Source: Lanius collurio | Lineage: Eukaryota; Chordata; Aves; Passeriformes; Laniidae | Length of the DNA stretch: 64,000 bases | NCBI GenBank assembly: GCA_020086605.1 | Contig: JACBWW010000004.1 | Location: forward strand, 15,412,932 to 15,476,931 | Direction of reading: 5' to 3' | Part shown: in pieces, positions 36,851-50,700 of the stretch | Layout: the number at the start of each line of letters is the position of its first letter | How positions within the stretch are numbered: the stretch's first letter is position 1 | The notes under the pieces: model-generated | The model's input: only the letters and a program-made list of their open reading frames with translations | Database searches by the model: none | What the model was told of the DNA's origin: nothing | Program-made: the position numbers and the translations under genes

Positions 36851-39499
36851 GATGATTTGCTAACTTAAAATAATCTATCTTACTTGAGTAGTAGTCTAAC
36901 AGTATTGGACAGATCCATGAATCATGCTGCATCAGGTTAGGAAGAAATGTCAGTACTCAGTGTCAGTTCACTAGTACAGATGCCAGCTGTGATCAGGGCA
37001 TTTTTACAGAGCTACATAAGGAGTGTGTGGTCATCAGAAGCTGGGTAGTTTCTTTCTCCATCTGAATCACCAATATAAATAATATTTTGACACCAGGTCA
37101 AGAAAACGTAGTATCAGATGTTGTGTATCTTAAAATTTGTTGCGTGTGTTCTGTTCTCATCTGCTGTGCACTCTGAAGTACACAGTGTGCAAGTTGCATG
37201 TGTACACTGGTTCCAAGCTGCACGTCTGACATTGCTCTTTTTCCCAAGCAGTGCTTTTAATCTGTGTCCTGTAAGAGACAGCTCTGTTTTTTTAAATTGC
37301 TCCAAAGACTTTGTTTGCACTGCCTTACCAGGGCAAACAAGATCCAGCAGAAAGAGCTTATTCCAGAAGAAGTTGTAATACTATTGTACTTCAGCTCAAG
37401 TAAACTGGTTTGCTAGTGTATAAAATACACATCAAGACAGCAGAGGGACAGATATTTACAGTAAAACAAGTTTTTACTAAATGTGAAAAGATCTGTTATT
37501 GGTCATGCTAGTGCTTTGGGACAAATGAACTTTGAGGATCAAGTGTGTAGAGGAGAAGCACAGCTGTGTGTTGCACTTTGACACTGTACTATGTATAAAG
37601 TACAGGTCTGGAAAAGATGCTGTCAGAAAGCTTGACAGAGTCAGAGAAACCCAGCATGATTAATCTGAAATATTACTTTGAAACTGAAGGTTGTCTATGG
37701 TTTATATTTTGTTGTAATTATTAAAATTGTAGATTGTCATATTGAAAAAAAATTCCAATCCTTATGTCAATTAAAAGGCCTTTTGAAGTAAATATGCTGG
37801 CAACAAATGTTGTTGCAGCAAAGGAAAATTATACTAGACAAAGGGGTAAAATTATAGAAGCCACAGAAAAGTATGCAAACTTCTCTCTAAGAGGTAAAAA
37901 GCAGTTTATGAAAAGCAAACCCAAGTTTTCATTTTCATGATTTTCTTGTTTTCTGAAGAAAGTTTAGAACTGTATTTTCACAGTACAAATTGTATTTTAG
38001 AGGTAAGGCTTAAACCTTTACTTTTAGTCTCAGGAGTTTTAATTGATTGTAATTATATTTTGTCTTATGTAATGTAAGGACACAGGGGAAGAGAAATTTA
38101 GCCATTTAATAAGATTGCTGGAGGATATAAAAACTTTACAGCATGAATTTTCAACATTGGGTGTACATTAAGAGAGTAATTTTCTGTTGTTTTGTCTATT
38201 CTCAACAGGCATGAGCAGATCAATGCCCATTATAACCTGTGTCTCATAACAGTGATACCCTTCAGGGCTTTTCCAGTGAATCACGTTTACTGTTTGCTTG
38301 GTACCTTTCCATTCCTCACCTAGGAGATGATGCCCCAGCTAAACATTTTCCAAGGTTGTGTTTGTCACTCTGCTTTATGATGTGTGCTGCAAGAGGCATC
38401 ATATAAAAACATATAAAACATTTTAGCACCTTTGCAAACTGCAGTTTATTCCTTGCATTTGCATTGTTGAGATTAAACAGACGTGGTAAATAGGTAAAGA
38501 ATTAAATGTGTAGAATAACGTGTTCTCCCATTTACAGTGCATTTTTGTGGGATTTTGACAGTCATTTTGCCATTTTTTTGATTACTATTTGAATGTGTCT
38601 ACCTGTAGAGATTATGTAGTGTTGAGAGAATGGGATAAGCAATTCTGTAATAAACAAAATTTATTTGCAGCTTTTATCAACCTTGTAATAAGATTTGCAA
38701 TGTCTTTTTATAACAAAAATTTTTGTAGTACATTTATTATACTGCTCACACTGGATATTCATTTCTCCATGTAATCTCCATTGTGAGATTAATGCACTCT
38801 TACCTTTTTTCTCAGTCAAAGCAGCAGTGTAAATTTAGTTTTTTTGTGATCAGTCTCCAGGAATTCTACTGATCAGAAATAAGAGGGCAAGTCTCAGTTG
38901 AAAATGACACTTACTCCACTGCACAAGAGAAAGAAAAGAAAAACAAAAGCTCTGATGTTGCTATTCAGTTATAATATATTATAGATCATTTTCTTCTTAA
39001 TATTCTCTTCTCTTTTGGAGTGTAGGGGAGATTTCTTCCTCAAATCTATATATAAAAGTTCTTATTGAAAAAATTTACTAGACTTGTTTTACTGTAGATT
39101 CTTGCACATGGCTGTGTGGAAGGAATAGTAAGTTAGTGCATTTAGATAGTGTAATTTTCAAAATAGATTTTTAGATATTTAGCAAAATGTGCCATTCACC
39201 AAAAGTTGAAATGTTTACCAGCTGAGTTGGTAAGACTCAGTTGTATATCATCAGTTACCATGGGACAGTACAAGAACAGGATTGTCCCACCAAGGAATAA
39301 TCTTAAAGCCTAAGTACAGCTGAAAAAATTAGAAGGATTGCTATAATGGCTTTCTTCATAACTGCTAGCTCAGTTTATTGCATCTTCCTCTATAGCAGGT
39401 GTAATAGATAGGGTGTTATATAATTTATAGTTGCATTATGTTTGGTGTCAACAAGTCATACTGACCTCTGTGCATATATGTTTGTTTGGTTGAAGTAAA

Positions 39500-40110
39500 T
39501 GTTTTCTTAGAAGCTGTTTGGGTCCTAGTGATACAAAGGGCCATGTAGCAGAATTAAAAGCTTTCTTACAGCCTTTATCAAGGAGTGAATCCCATGGAGA
39601 TAGTATTTTTTTGTGTGGTTTATATTCTGACAAGACATCCAAGCTGCTTAAAAGTCCCTTTTTTCTGAGGTTAGTAGGGAAACCTAATTTCGGGACCAGT
39701 ATCTGTGAGCTTCCTGTATTATCTGTTCTGCTATGCTGTGAACATTGCAAATGGATTGTTTAGCTCTGATCTTCAAACAGCCCAATTAAGAAATGCACTT
39801 CTAGGCTCGGGAGAATTACTCATCTCAAGTACAAGTGACCTTGGCTACAAAAGCTTTCTGTCTTGCGGCTGTTGGCCTCCTTTTGTGTGCTCAGTTATTT
39901 CAGTTCAAATGGGCTGCACTAGCTGCTTCAAAAACCTCGAAACCCTTAATCATTGACCATTCCCTAGCTGATAAGTCCAAGATCAGTTCTGTGTATATTT
40001 GCATTAAGATATGCAACTGCCTTTCAGATGTAGCCAAAAGGAAATTTGCTGATATGCATAAATATGGTTGGGATGATAAACATCAAAAAAAGAAAATCCC
40101 ACAATATTAA
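39500..40110. other. Repeat-free, less AT-rich block; possible conserved non-coding sequence
   Basis: This part of the giant intron is more complex and somewhat less AT-rich than its surroundings and has overlapping open frames of 80-100 codons on both strands (39448-39750 minus; 39518-39763 and 39835-40110 plus). None has a domain, splice context or codon pattern I recognise. An octamer-like TGATATGCATAAAT lies at about 40051. It could be a conserved element, a decayed old insertion, or nothing. Confidence 0.2.
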
Positions 40111-40358
40111 GAGAGAGAGCTCACTGAAGAAAGTGGCATTCGATTTCCTGTTTTGTCATTTACATATGCCATACCATAATTTTTATATAGCTACCAGGCC
40201 CATAAACATATCAACATAATTTTCTAAAACAAGAAATGACAAATTATCTTTTCTAGCTTGCACTTGGTAAATGAAAACAAATTAAATTTCAATTTCTGTG
40301 TGATCCTGGAAAATTTTATTCATTATCAGAAAGGAAATATTTCTCCATTCAGGAGAGG

Positions 40359-40380
40359 ATTGTAACAATTGTGTTACAAT
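40359..40380. repeat. Inverted repeat, 9-bp arms
   Basis: ATTGTAACA-ATTG-TGTTACAAT: two perfect 9-bp arms around a 4-nt loop. Could form a small hairpin; no known family recognised. Confidence 0.6.
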
Positions 40381-41233
40381 GTTCAGCTGTATTTGTTGTT
40401 TAAAGTGTTAGCTATTATAAGGACCTTGCTTTGAGAGGTTTCTTAATATATTTTCTTTAATATAATGCTGATATTTTTTTCTTTCTAGGTTATTTAATAG
40501 GTTTTCTAATCAAAACTGTGGGAGAAAAAAAACATTGTTTAGTTTCCTTTCATAGACTGTGTTACAGACAGTTGTGATGACAGCTCATACACACAAATAC
40601 AAGATAATAATGAATTAGTGGGTCAAATTGCAGTTTCCCATTCATGGAGACATTTAATATTACTGCAGACAAAAGGCTGAATTCTTATTTCTGTTTTTCT
40701 CACTCCCATCAGTGCTACTTGCTCCATCCCTTGTTGTATGTCTCCTCCTCTTTGAACCCCACTATAATCACATATTAATATTAGCTACATAGGACTGTCT
40801 GGTTTTTGCCAGTATGCTGTTCTTGTTGTAATCAACTAAGATCTTTTGGAGGTCCAGGTTTGTCATTTTGCCAAAGCAGGACAAAGTAAGCAAGAGCAAT
40901 GCACAACCAGGGGCAGGGAGCGAAGAGACCTCCATGCATTTTGGCAAATGCAGCTGCAAATGCCATCTGTGATATGATCTGACCACATCTGGTGGAACTG
41001 GAATACTTGATGCTAGCACCATGTCAGCTGGGTTGGACTAGCTTCTGTGGGACACAAAGAAGGAGTAATTACATACTCATTAGTACCCAAACTAGTTTAT
41101 TTGAAGCTTTAAGTAAAGAATTTCATTGTAGTATAAATGTGCTATTAGATTGTTAGGGTTGAAGTTTCATGGTTTCTCAGTGAAATTTGTCAATTAACAT
41201 CGGAAGTGTTTATTCATGACCAGTGTATGTTGC

Positions 41234-41249
41234 TTTTTTTTTTTTTTTT
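41234..41249. repeat. (T)16 homopolymer run
   Basis: A run of 16 T in the giant intron; a similar T-run lies near 42558-42573. Simple low-complexity sequence. Confidence 0.7.
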
Positions 41250-43789
41250 AAAGTCTCTTCTTCAGATTTATTTCTAATAGGAACATTATTGCCTGCATTC
41301 CAGCACTGATTGGCTGTGTTACTGCTGCATGACTAATCAACACCTATACACATGATAACAGTTTCATCTGGAAATAAAATCAAGTAATTGGCATTTAAGG
41401 CCTTAGAAGCATTAATAATCATCATACAAGGCTTAGTGGCAGAAATTCAGAATGTCACTATGTTTTGTTTGAGTTTCTAGTGTCAGAATAATTTCTAAAT
41501 TCAATAATCTCAATTATTTCCTCAATTAGCTTTATTTTTAGAGTTTTAAATATTTTTTGTTTTCCTCATAAGAAATTCTGCCTAGTCATAACTGCAAGGA
41601 GACTTCTGTTATTGTAGTCAAGTCATGCCAGCCTAATAATAATCTGAAAGAACGAGAGTCCTTTGATAGATGTTTCAGTAGATAGTAGCCAAAAGAAAAG
41701 CACAGCAGTATACTCCAAAGCTTGTGTTTAACTGTTAAAATACCATGTGTATGCGTGTTAACAAATTCTTTTGGCATACATGTCTTTGATAATAAGAAAA
41801 ATGAAATTTGAAATTATTTGCTCTGTTACCGAAATTACATTAATATTTTATTACTACATTTAATGGTACTAAAGGTTTTGCCACGAGGAAATTTGTTTTG
41901 CACTTAAAAATATTTTGCTCTTTTTGCCTGCAAATAAAAGGCATAATCCAGAATCTATTATGACTAGAGAGATTTCACTGTTGTTATGTTTCAGGTTTGG
42001 ATTTTGTGTGTTTTAAGTGCAGTTACAGAACAGTGTTCCTTAGCTCATGTAAGAGGAGGGCATAGACAGTAACAATGCTGTCTTTTCCTGCTATATTCTT
42101 AGCCTTTTTTTATCCTTAAGCATGTTAAATGAAAAAAAAAAGTGGTATTGACACGAAGGATGTTACAAGATGAGAGTAACTTGCAATTATTAGGGTTGTT
42201 TAAATATCACTTAAATGATATTTAATGATATTTAAATTATATTTAGTTTGAGCATAGATTCAACCAACAACTGTATGACCTGTTTTTCATTTTCACATCA
42301 ACCTTCTGGTTGCAGCAGATTTGTGGATATAGTTTTTATAACTAGATAATGTATAATCAGAAAATGTCAACATCCTGAAACTCCCAAACCATTTTCAAAC
42401 TAGCTAACTGAGGCATTTATTAAAGGTAATGGGAAAAAAATGTCAACTGCATTTTTGCTATCTAGTGTGTCCCATTTTAATTTTCATGGCAGAAGACATA
42501 CCTTTCAGATAAACTTTTTGATTTACTGGATCAATTTACCATGATTTTGTTCATGTTTTTTTTTTTTTTTAATTGTACCATTCTTGATATCTGTAGTTCT
42601 TATTTTCAGAGAAGAAAGTTCTTATTTCTGTCTAAATTATTAATTTAGTGTGAAATATGTATATTAAAAGAAAATTTAAAGAAATTGTTAAATAGAAGCA
42701 TATAGAAAATTTTAGCCTGCAGTGGTTTTTTTTTGTCAGTAGAATCATGGCTTAGTAAAGGCTTCAATAAGAGAAGCTATGATGGTATCATCCTACAGCA
42801 GTGCAGCAGATTAAAGTCCATAGTGCAAGGACACTCAGGTGATTTAGTATTCCTGGCAATGAAAAGTGGCTGCTTAAGACTGAGACAAGTTGATTGATTA
42901 ATGAGTCTGCCTGAAATTCCAGTGCTCTGACTTTATATGCTTTTTGTATGCTTTTACATCTCTGTAGTGAAGAGTTGAGCAAATAATGCAAGCAGAAGGT
43001 TTTCTATAGCTCTTCAGTTGTGTCTCACTGTGAGTTAATAGCTGTATTGCTGTCCCAGCTGTGTTAATTGTGATATAACAGCTCTCTAGAAGAGACCCTT
43101 GATTCTCTTCTGGCTGGAATTCAGCTTGCTTATTTGGACACTGCTTCAGAGAACAAGCAATACCTGGGTTACCACCTCTGAGTTTATAATAGTGGCAGCT
43201 CTTTAGAGAAGGCACTAATAATTCCAGATAAAAAACAGTAAAGATCTGTATTAACATGCAGACAGTTCCTCTTCTAGATATAAAGATCTGTTTGGCATTT
43301 CAAGATTAGTTGGTACCAATCACTAGTGGCTCAAAAGCTATGGTAAGGTCTCCAGATATGATCCGCTGCTCATAGGAGAGCCTGTATTTGAATAATAAAC
43401 CACACATTCTTGTTCTGTCCCTTTACTGTAAATAGTTCTAGTCCCTTCTTCTCTTCCTCATTCTTCCCACACAGTTTCTCTTCCCATAGACACCCTTCTC
43501 ATTAGACCTTGCTCTTACTTTGCTAATTTCCTCCCAGTTCTATGCATGCTGCTTGATGTAGAAAGGAGAAAGAATTTTGGAGTAAGAGGCTAGAAAGCAT
43601 TTCAGCTTTATAAAAACTAAATGCCTTTACTGAAAAAAAATCAAATTCTGAATGCTAACTGCTGGCCATAATCTGCTTACTTCAGAAGTGTGATTGTTCC
43701 AAGGTTCTAAATACTGAGCACTAGTCTTCAAATTTTGATTGCATGCCCCATCAGTAAAAAAATTTGTGAGCGTACCTCCCTAATATATG

Positions 43790-43832
43790 TATATTTATTT
43801 ATTGACTATAAATAAATATATATATATATATA
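43790..43832. repeat. AT-rich hairpin plus (TA)n microsatellite
   Basis: Perfect 12-bp arms TATATTTATTTA (43790-43801) and TAAATAAATATA (43809-43820) flank the loop TTGACTA. The right arm runs into (TA)n to about 43832. Probably a slippage-prone AT microsatellite that can extrude a cruciform. Confidence 0.75.
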
Positions 43833-44686
43833 CTGCTTGATGATAAATAAATGTACACACCTTTGTAAGTGCAACCCCATGGAGCTAGAAGACCTGTGCC
43901 TTGATCACATTTTCATAATGAAATTGTCTTTCAATCAGAATGAGACATTTTTATTTTATCACTTAAAGGTCAGCCTTCTTATTTGTCTGCGTCACTGTTT
44001 CTTAATGAAACTTACTGGAACTTACTAAAGCATCTAGGAATGATGCTTGTTTTGAGAAGTTGTTCTTCAGGGATTTGTTTTTTTTAACTAGAAACCCTAA
44101 GGTCCCTCAGGAGCTTTTGGAATCCTCTACAGTATGTCTGCTGGTACATAAGTGTCATTCAGAGGAAAACAACAGAAGGCTTATAGCTGTACTTTGGATG
44201 TGTTAACTGCATATATATATTTTCACAACCCCTCCTCATACTCCTCCTACAGTAGTTTCAATTGGAAATCAATATGGTCCTAAACAAATATAGTAGACAT
44301 AATCTCCATCCCAGCTCATAAGTTATGCAGTTGCTAAGACATAATGAAGTTTTGGGCTGTGGTCACCTTTTGTATTCATAAGGAAGTTCATAGGAATATT
44401 TTGTGTGGATTTCAGTGCACTTCGAATTTCACATCAGAAGATAGAGAAATATTTTCTTTAGCCATATTGAAATGAAGCACAGAAAATTTCTCAGGAATAG
44501 TGGGGAACCAGGAATAGAACTAAAAAATCTCATGTAACCTTTAGAAAAAAAAAATCTCATTCTTTTGTTAAAGGCCTCTTAAAGTACAGCCCATTGGGAG
44601 CTATAATTTTTTGATTGGTAATCTTGTAATTTAGGTTTTTTAATAAATTTAATCTCATATTCAGACAAACTTTTCCAATGCAATCA

Positions 44687-44738
44687 TATTTGGACTGTAG
44701 AAGAGGTTACAGCAAGTTCTATTTGGACTGTAGAAGAG
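44687..44738. repeat. Direct repeat of 19 bp, 33 bp apart
   Basis: TATTTGGACTGTAGAAGAG occurs exactly twice, at 44687-44705 and 44720-44738. With no mismatch between copies, this looks like a recent local duplication of a 33-bp unit. Confidence 0.85.
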
Positions 44739-45190
44739 TATTTTGTGTATTTAAGCTGTGTATTTGAATATATATGTATCCACTCTTGAACTCTTGAATT
44801 CACTGTAAGGCAGACACTGTAATAGTTCAGGTAATGGCACGTTCAGAGACATTGTAAAACTGATGAGAATTTTGGACTGCTTCTTGGGACAAGTGGAAAG
44901 TTGGAAGAGGTTTTCTAAATTAAGTGTGAGAGAGATTCATATGCGAATGATCTACATCAAATATCAATCAAAGTGAAAAGGAAATAAAGGGAAATATCAA
45001 GATGAAACACAAGGAAGACTTACTGAAGGAAGTATATTAGAAGTATGAATTATACATATAAAAAACCATTGACAGTCCAGACATCATGTTAGAAACAAAA
45101 GGAAACTTTTTGTTTTACATAGTACATGCTTCAATTATAGAAGCTCATTGTCCCAAAATATTCTGTCATCCAAAACAACAAATATGATCA

Positions 45191-46235
45191 ATGAGTCACA
45201 GAATATGATGGAAAGGACCCACAAGTATCATCACTGAGTACAACTCCTGGCCCAGCACAGAGCCCCAAGAATCATACCATGTGCACAAGACCATTGTCTA
45301 AACAGTCCTTGAACATTGTCAGGCTTGATGCCATGATCTCTTCCCTGAGGAACCTCTCCCAGTGCCCATCCACCCTCTGGGTGAAGAACCTTTTCCTAAT
45401 ATTCAGCCTCAACCTCCCCTGACACAGCTTCATGCCATTCCCTTGGGCCTGTAACTGGTCACCAGAGAGAAGAGATCAGTGTCTTCCTCTCCTCTTCCCC
45501 TCGTGAAGAAGTTGTAACTGCAGTGAAGTTTCCCCTCAGCCTCCCCTTTTCCAGGCTGAACAGAGCAAGCGACCTCAGCCCTTCCTCATGTGGCTTCCCC
45601 TCAAGGCCCTTCACCATCTTTGTAGCCCTCCCATCTTTTTTTTTATGGCACCCAAAACTGCACACAGTGTTCAAGGTGAGGCTGCCCCAGTGCAGAGCAG
45701 GGCAGGACAATCCCCTCCCTTGCCCAGCTGGTGATGCTGTGCCTGGTGCCCCCCAGGACAGCGTTGGCCCTCCTGGCTGCCAGGGCACTGCTGACTCATA
45801 TTCAGCTTGCCATCAACCACGACTTCCAGGTCCCTTTCCATGGGTGCTATGGTCATCCTCTTGTCCTTCTTGAAAATCTGGATAAAGTGTTTGCCAACTT
45901 CCAGTCAACTGAGACCTCTGCAGATGCCCAAGACCGCTCAAAAATCATTGAGAGAGGCCTCACAATGACATGAGACAGCTCTTTAAGTATTCTTGAAAGA
46001 ATCCCATCGCGCCCCGTAGACTTCTAGCGATCCAGGAGCAGTAAATCCCACACAAGTTTGGGATTGGCTGGGAGTTTTATTGTTCTCACAGCCATGGTTC
46101 TCCAGCTCAGGGCACTGGGAGCCCAGCTCAACAGCTCTGCTTTGTCTCTGTCCCTGTTTGTGAGGGATACATCCTGTATTGGGTCAATGTTATTTGTGCA
46201 CTGCTTTTTGCCATTAACATATTTTATAAACTTTT
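45191..46235 (-). mobile_element. CR1 LINE (-), internally deleted
   Basis: Read on the minus strand from 46235 towards 45191, the copy gives pieces of CR1 ORF2 upstream of the reverse transcriptase core (NPKLVWDLLL, GRDGILSRILKEL, WKLAN and a degraded IFKK-like block, about 46085-45860). It then jumps directly to the region downstream of the core (ERDLEVVVDGKLNMSQQC, about 45848-45795, and the SQEGQRCPGG-like block). The 3' non-coding part follows (45770-45200) and ends with the tail-like ATTCTGTGACTCAT at 45191. So the catalytic core is missing from an otherwise collinear copy. Frameshifts and stops also interrupt it. The 5' limit near 46235 is approximate. Confidence 0.88.
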
Positions 46236-47658
46236 TTAAAAGAAATAGTCAAGTTTATGGAGGTTAGCTAGGTTGTGGATGGTCCAGATATAGTCCTGTT
46301 TCCCTCAGATACTTAGGTGTTCTCACATGCTTATTTCTGGAAGCTGCCATTAGAGTAAATAATACTGACATTTTTTATCCTCCTGCCTGCTCATACTTTC
46401 TGTCTAAAGTTAGATATAAACTGCATGATTTTAGGCCTAATCCACTAATATATCACTCATTCCTAGAGGTCTTGTAAAAGTAATGAGTATGACTTTAATA
46501 GAAATTCTCTGAGAACATTAAGTTGCACTTCTCTGTTGTCCCTCACAGCCCCCAAGTGATTAGGTTTCCCTTCTATAAGCTTTCCTTTTTTTTTTCCCCA
46601 ATAGTAATTAGTTTCTTTGTAAATAAAGAAATATAGACTAGTCCAGACTGGAGATGCAAATGTTTAAAAGTTTTGCCTCAATACATCAGACCTGTCTAAG
46701 CCTCAGGGAATAGAAAGAAAACAGTATGTTCTGTTTCCTGTTTAGTAGTTAAGTCTCTTAGGGAATCTGAAAAGTGAACTGTTTCCATCTCTATTAGCTT
46801 CTGACACCTATCTTCTGTTTCTTTTTCTGTTATGATTAGGGATGCTGCTTCAGGTTAAGGTAAGCAAATGCATCACTGTAGCTTGAAGAATCTGCTTTGA
46901 GTTTACACTGTAAAAATATAAGTGTATACCTAAAAGATATCAAAAGAATGAATGAATTAAAAAAGCCTTTCAAGTTTTGTGTAAGGTGTATTCTTTTGAA
47001 ATCTTGACTATGTTATTTGCTAACAACTACAATAACTAATAAATTGCTAGCAGAGTCAAAGAATATTGCAAAAGGGACTCCCTTTTTAAAAATGGTATTC
47101 TTTTAAGTCTGGAGCTCCTTTTAAATGTGGATGAGAAATCTATGGATTTAGATACAGATAAACAGCTGTTTTGGTCTTGGTGAGTACTGCATTGCTTGCA
47201 GTGAGGGAAACTGAAATAAAATCTTTGAAGACAGTGGAATGTGCTCAGTTTTAATATAACAGTTTTATAATGAACAAGGAAGCTCTAATCAGTATTAAAA
47301 ATCACTTGAAACCTATGGTTTTTTTTATTTTGTTTTTTTAATCTTGCTTGGGATTACATAAACACATTTTGAAATACTAATAATTTATGGACCTTGTTCC
47401 ACACTAGCAAAAATTCATGTACTAAGAAATACCTATTTCTCTAGAGCTCTTTTAAGATTATAATAATATGGTTATGTAGAAATTCATTTAATGGCTTGCA
47501 CATGTGGCAAGTCATGTTTCAACTAAAATAGTGTGAAGTGTGTGACAGTACTGTTTTACATCTCAGTTGTTTTAGTTACAGGCTGATTTGTGCTATCTGG
47601 CCTGACAGAACAAGGGTGCAGCCTTGTTGAAACATCCTTTAGTATTGAGTGTTTCTAG

Positions 47659-47678
47659 ACTGTGACAGTTGTCACAGT
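47659..47678. repeat. Inverted repeat, 9-bp arms
   Basis: ACTGTGACA-GT-TGTCACAGT is a near-perfect palindrome with a 2-bp centre, followed by a further partial copy (CACAGTACTGTGAAG). Could bind a dimeric factor or simply be chance. Confidence 0.55.
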
Positions 47679-47754
47679 ACTGTGAAGTCATTCATCACAA
47701 CCTAGCACTGGTCCAGGGCAAAACTTCAGTTGTTCTGCCTCTACTAGCCATGAA

Positions 47755-47791
47755 TATCTATATCTATATATCTATCTATATCTCTGTCTTG
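47755..47791. repeat. (TATCTA)n-like microsatellite
   Basis: Imperfect tandem ATATCTATATCTATATATCTATCTATATCTCT. Simple repeat. Confidence 0.8.
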
Positions 47792-50700
47792 TGAAACACT
47801 TTGGTTAAACTGGTTCGGCTAGAAACGTCTTGATTCACTCCCAAAATAGGGCCTTCATGTCAGATTCATTGTGTGGAGGGAAGAACCTGTAAGTAGTATA
47901 ATATGTGATTAAACTTGGCTATGTAGATGTGAGCAAGGTAAGTAATTTCTAGCTGAGAGAAGCTGGTTTACTCAGCTGCTTGAAAATTCCTTCTTATTTG
48001 ATGGAAACCCTCTTGGCTGCCTTGCGCAGCTACAGGAATGTTGCAGTATCTGTTCAGCAGTTTTGTGGGAAACACATCCAAACGATGACTGAAAGCTGTG
48101 GGGTGTGTTTTTGAAGTGAGAATAATGGGAAAGACTTGAAATAAAAATACCCTACAATTTTTATGATCAAAGCAAATTTAAAGGTAATATTATCAGAGTG
48201 TCTAAGTGATTTCCCAAGAGTTTGGTATACACTTATGTAACTTAAAACCTCAATGTCTAGGGTTACAAACTTTGGGAAATCCAAAATAGTTTTGCTAGTA
48301 TGTAACTGAAAGCCTTGATTTGTGTTTTGGAGAAGAGCTTTTCTTATCTTGATGATGCGAAAATTATGCTGACAATTTTTTCCAAACTGCCCTTTTTACT
48401 GGTAATAACTTGGATTTCTTGCTTTAATGCCACATAGTAGCTGTATTTTTTGTACTGTGTGAGTTTTCTGTATTTGCCTGTGTGATCTACAACCGCTTCA
48501 GAGCGGTGAGAGTACTGAGTCAAATCTAGCAGCAGCCTGCAGATATCTAGGATAGTTTACAGCATATTACCTATGAATACAAACCTGAACTGTAGTGTGA
48601 CTGTCAATTTCAGAGTACTCTGAATCACATTTTAGGATTTTTCACTGTATGAGTAGATATCAATGACTATAAGAATTGATTCTGTGTACATGTCTGTATT
48701 TGTGCATTCACCTTGGCTGGAACAAGGTGAACATAAAAAATGTTGTATTGGTTCAATTTGTAGACTTTTCTCTGATGTCAATCTTCTCTGAGAATGTGAA
48801 GAGGAATGATGTCTATCATTATCTTCAGTTTCTTAAAATGGGAGGTCATGCAGTGTTTGAAATCAAGAGGTTGCTGCTCCAGTTAATATACAGTCAGTGT
48901 CCTGTTTCCCACCTTTGTTACACCCAGCACAGAGATAAAGGAGTTGAGCATTTTAGTTAATGAAGGAGTTTTAACATTCTAGTTAGTAATTGGCATATTA
49001 CTGGATCAGCTTGTAAAAGTAAGATAGTACTGTTGCATTTTACTCATTTCAATCAAATATCTGCTCCTCAATCTATTTTCCGATACTTATCACCAGCAGA
49101 AAAAATTACAACAGGGGTGTTTGTGTGAAAAAAATCTGTTCAAATAACTGCACACTCTTTTTTCCTCACTTATCTGTGTGGTATGATGGAATATATGATT
49201 TTCATCTCCAGGTTAGTATTTGCATTATTTTGCAGTGTACTGTGGTCATTCAGTGTCAGGCAAACTGCAAGAGAGAATGATTCTGGCAGAATGTTTTAAT
49301 TCATAACCTATGCTTTTCGTGTAAGTTTGATTAGTCAAATCTAAGTCACTATAGTGTAACTTCAAGGACACTCAATGTTTATAACTCTGTGAAATAACTT
49401 TACATGATTTGGAATTTAAGCACTGTAAATAAATTGGTTTTGTATAACTGCACAAAAGTATGATCCCTAATTTTGCAGACAATATCCTGAGCTTGTTGAT
49501 TTTGGGCAGTTTTAAACGTCTGAACTATATCTGATTTTTTAATAGTTTTAGCTTATAGTTCCTTATTGGGTTGCATGCTTCATATTTAGCTAGAAATAAA
49601 AAGGGAATATGTTGATGAATATCTTTATTTCTACATCTCATTTCTCTTATTGTCTTTTTCCATGTATTATTCATCTTTTTAGAAGAGCCATCAATGCCTA
49701 AAGGTGCCTTTTTCAATAATGGTATTTCTTCTAGTAAATTTATAAACGGATGTGGTCTGTGCCTTGTGAGACTAATGGTGTATTGCTTTGGAAAAACCCC
49801 ACGTACCCTGTGGTTACATTAGGCCTTGAAAGAAGATGATAGCAGGATTGTTGCAGCAGCCCATGCCACTGTGCAACTTCCTTTACAAACAAAATTCTAA
49901 TTGGAGAAACTCGGAGGGTGTTCATAGGATGGATGAAAGGAGCCTTCACTAGGGCCAGTGGCCTAGTCTGTTGTAGACGCAATGCATTCTCTTTCTTAAA
50001 TTTATTGCAACTGTATTTTCTGGCACATGACATAAAATATATATGTTTGGACAAGAATTTAAATATGGGAAGTGTACAAATGGTAAATCAACAGAGCTTT
50101 TCAGATCAGGTATGCAAAGTTATTCTATCACTGTAAATGTCCAGGAGAATGATATAATATGCTCTATATGGCTTTTTTATAACTGTTTAATATATATTGC
50201 TGTAATTTTTTTTTTACTTTAGCTTTGGAGAAACCATGCCATTATTTTAGATGGAATACTAAATGGAATCATCAGTTGAAATGCAGAACTTGATTTTTAA
50301 ATATATGTTCATAAAGGATGGCTCTGTACAGGTGTATATTTTGTCAGTTTAATAACACCACTTCAATACCTGCCTGCCCTTCCAGGGGTGGAGTTTTATG
50401 AAGTGTCCTGTGGGACAACTGATTTAGGCAGGGGTGCAATAAAGTAAATGGATTCTAGATAACCCTAATTTGAGATGCAGAACTTTCAAATCTAGAGACT
50501 GTTAGCAGAAATTAGTTCAACTTACTTTACATTTGTAGAAGATCTTTGAAAGGAACCTTGTAATAGCAACCTTTTCAGTTAGAACAATCATGTCTGTACA
50601 TTAGAATACTACGATAGAATGAAAATAAAGCAAAGTCAAGTACAATAATTGAGGGGGTTTGGTCAAATGGAACATGGGGATGAATTTTTCATTTCCCACC

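Noticed and set aside
42898..43257. 119-codon minus-strand open frame with several Cys and His
   Set aside because: Cys/His spacing does not fit a zinc finger repeat; isolated in the giant intron with no supporting context.
45459..45973. Overlapping open frames of 61-116 codons on both strands
   Set aside because: All lie in the CR1 copy; only the minus-strand CR1 ORF2 pieces have meaning and they are broken.
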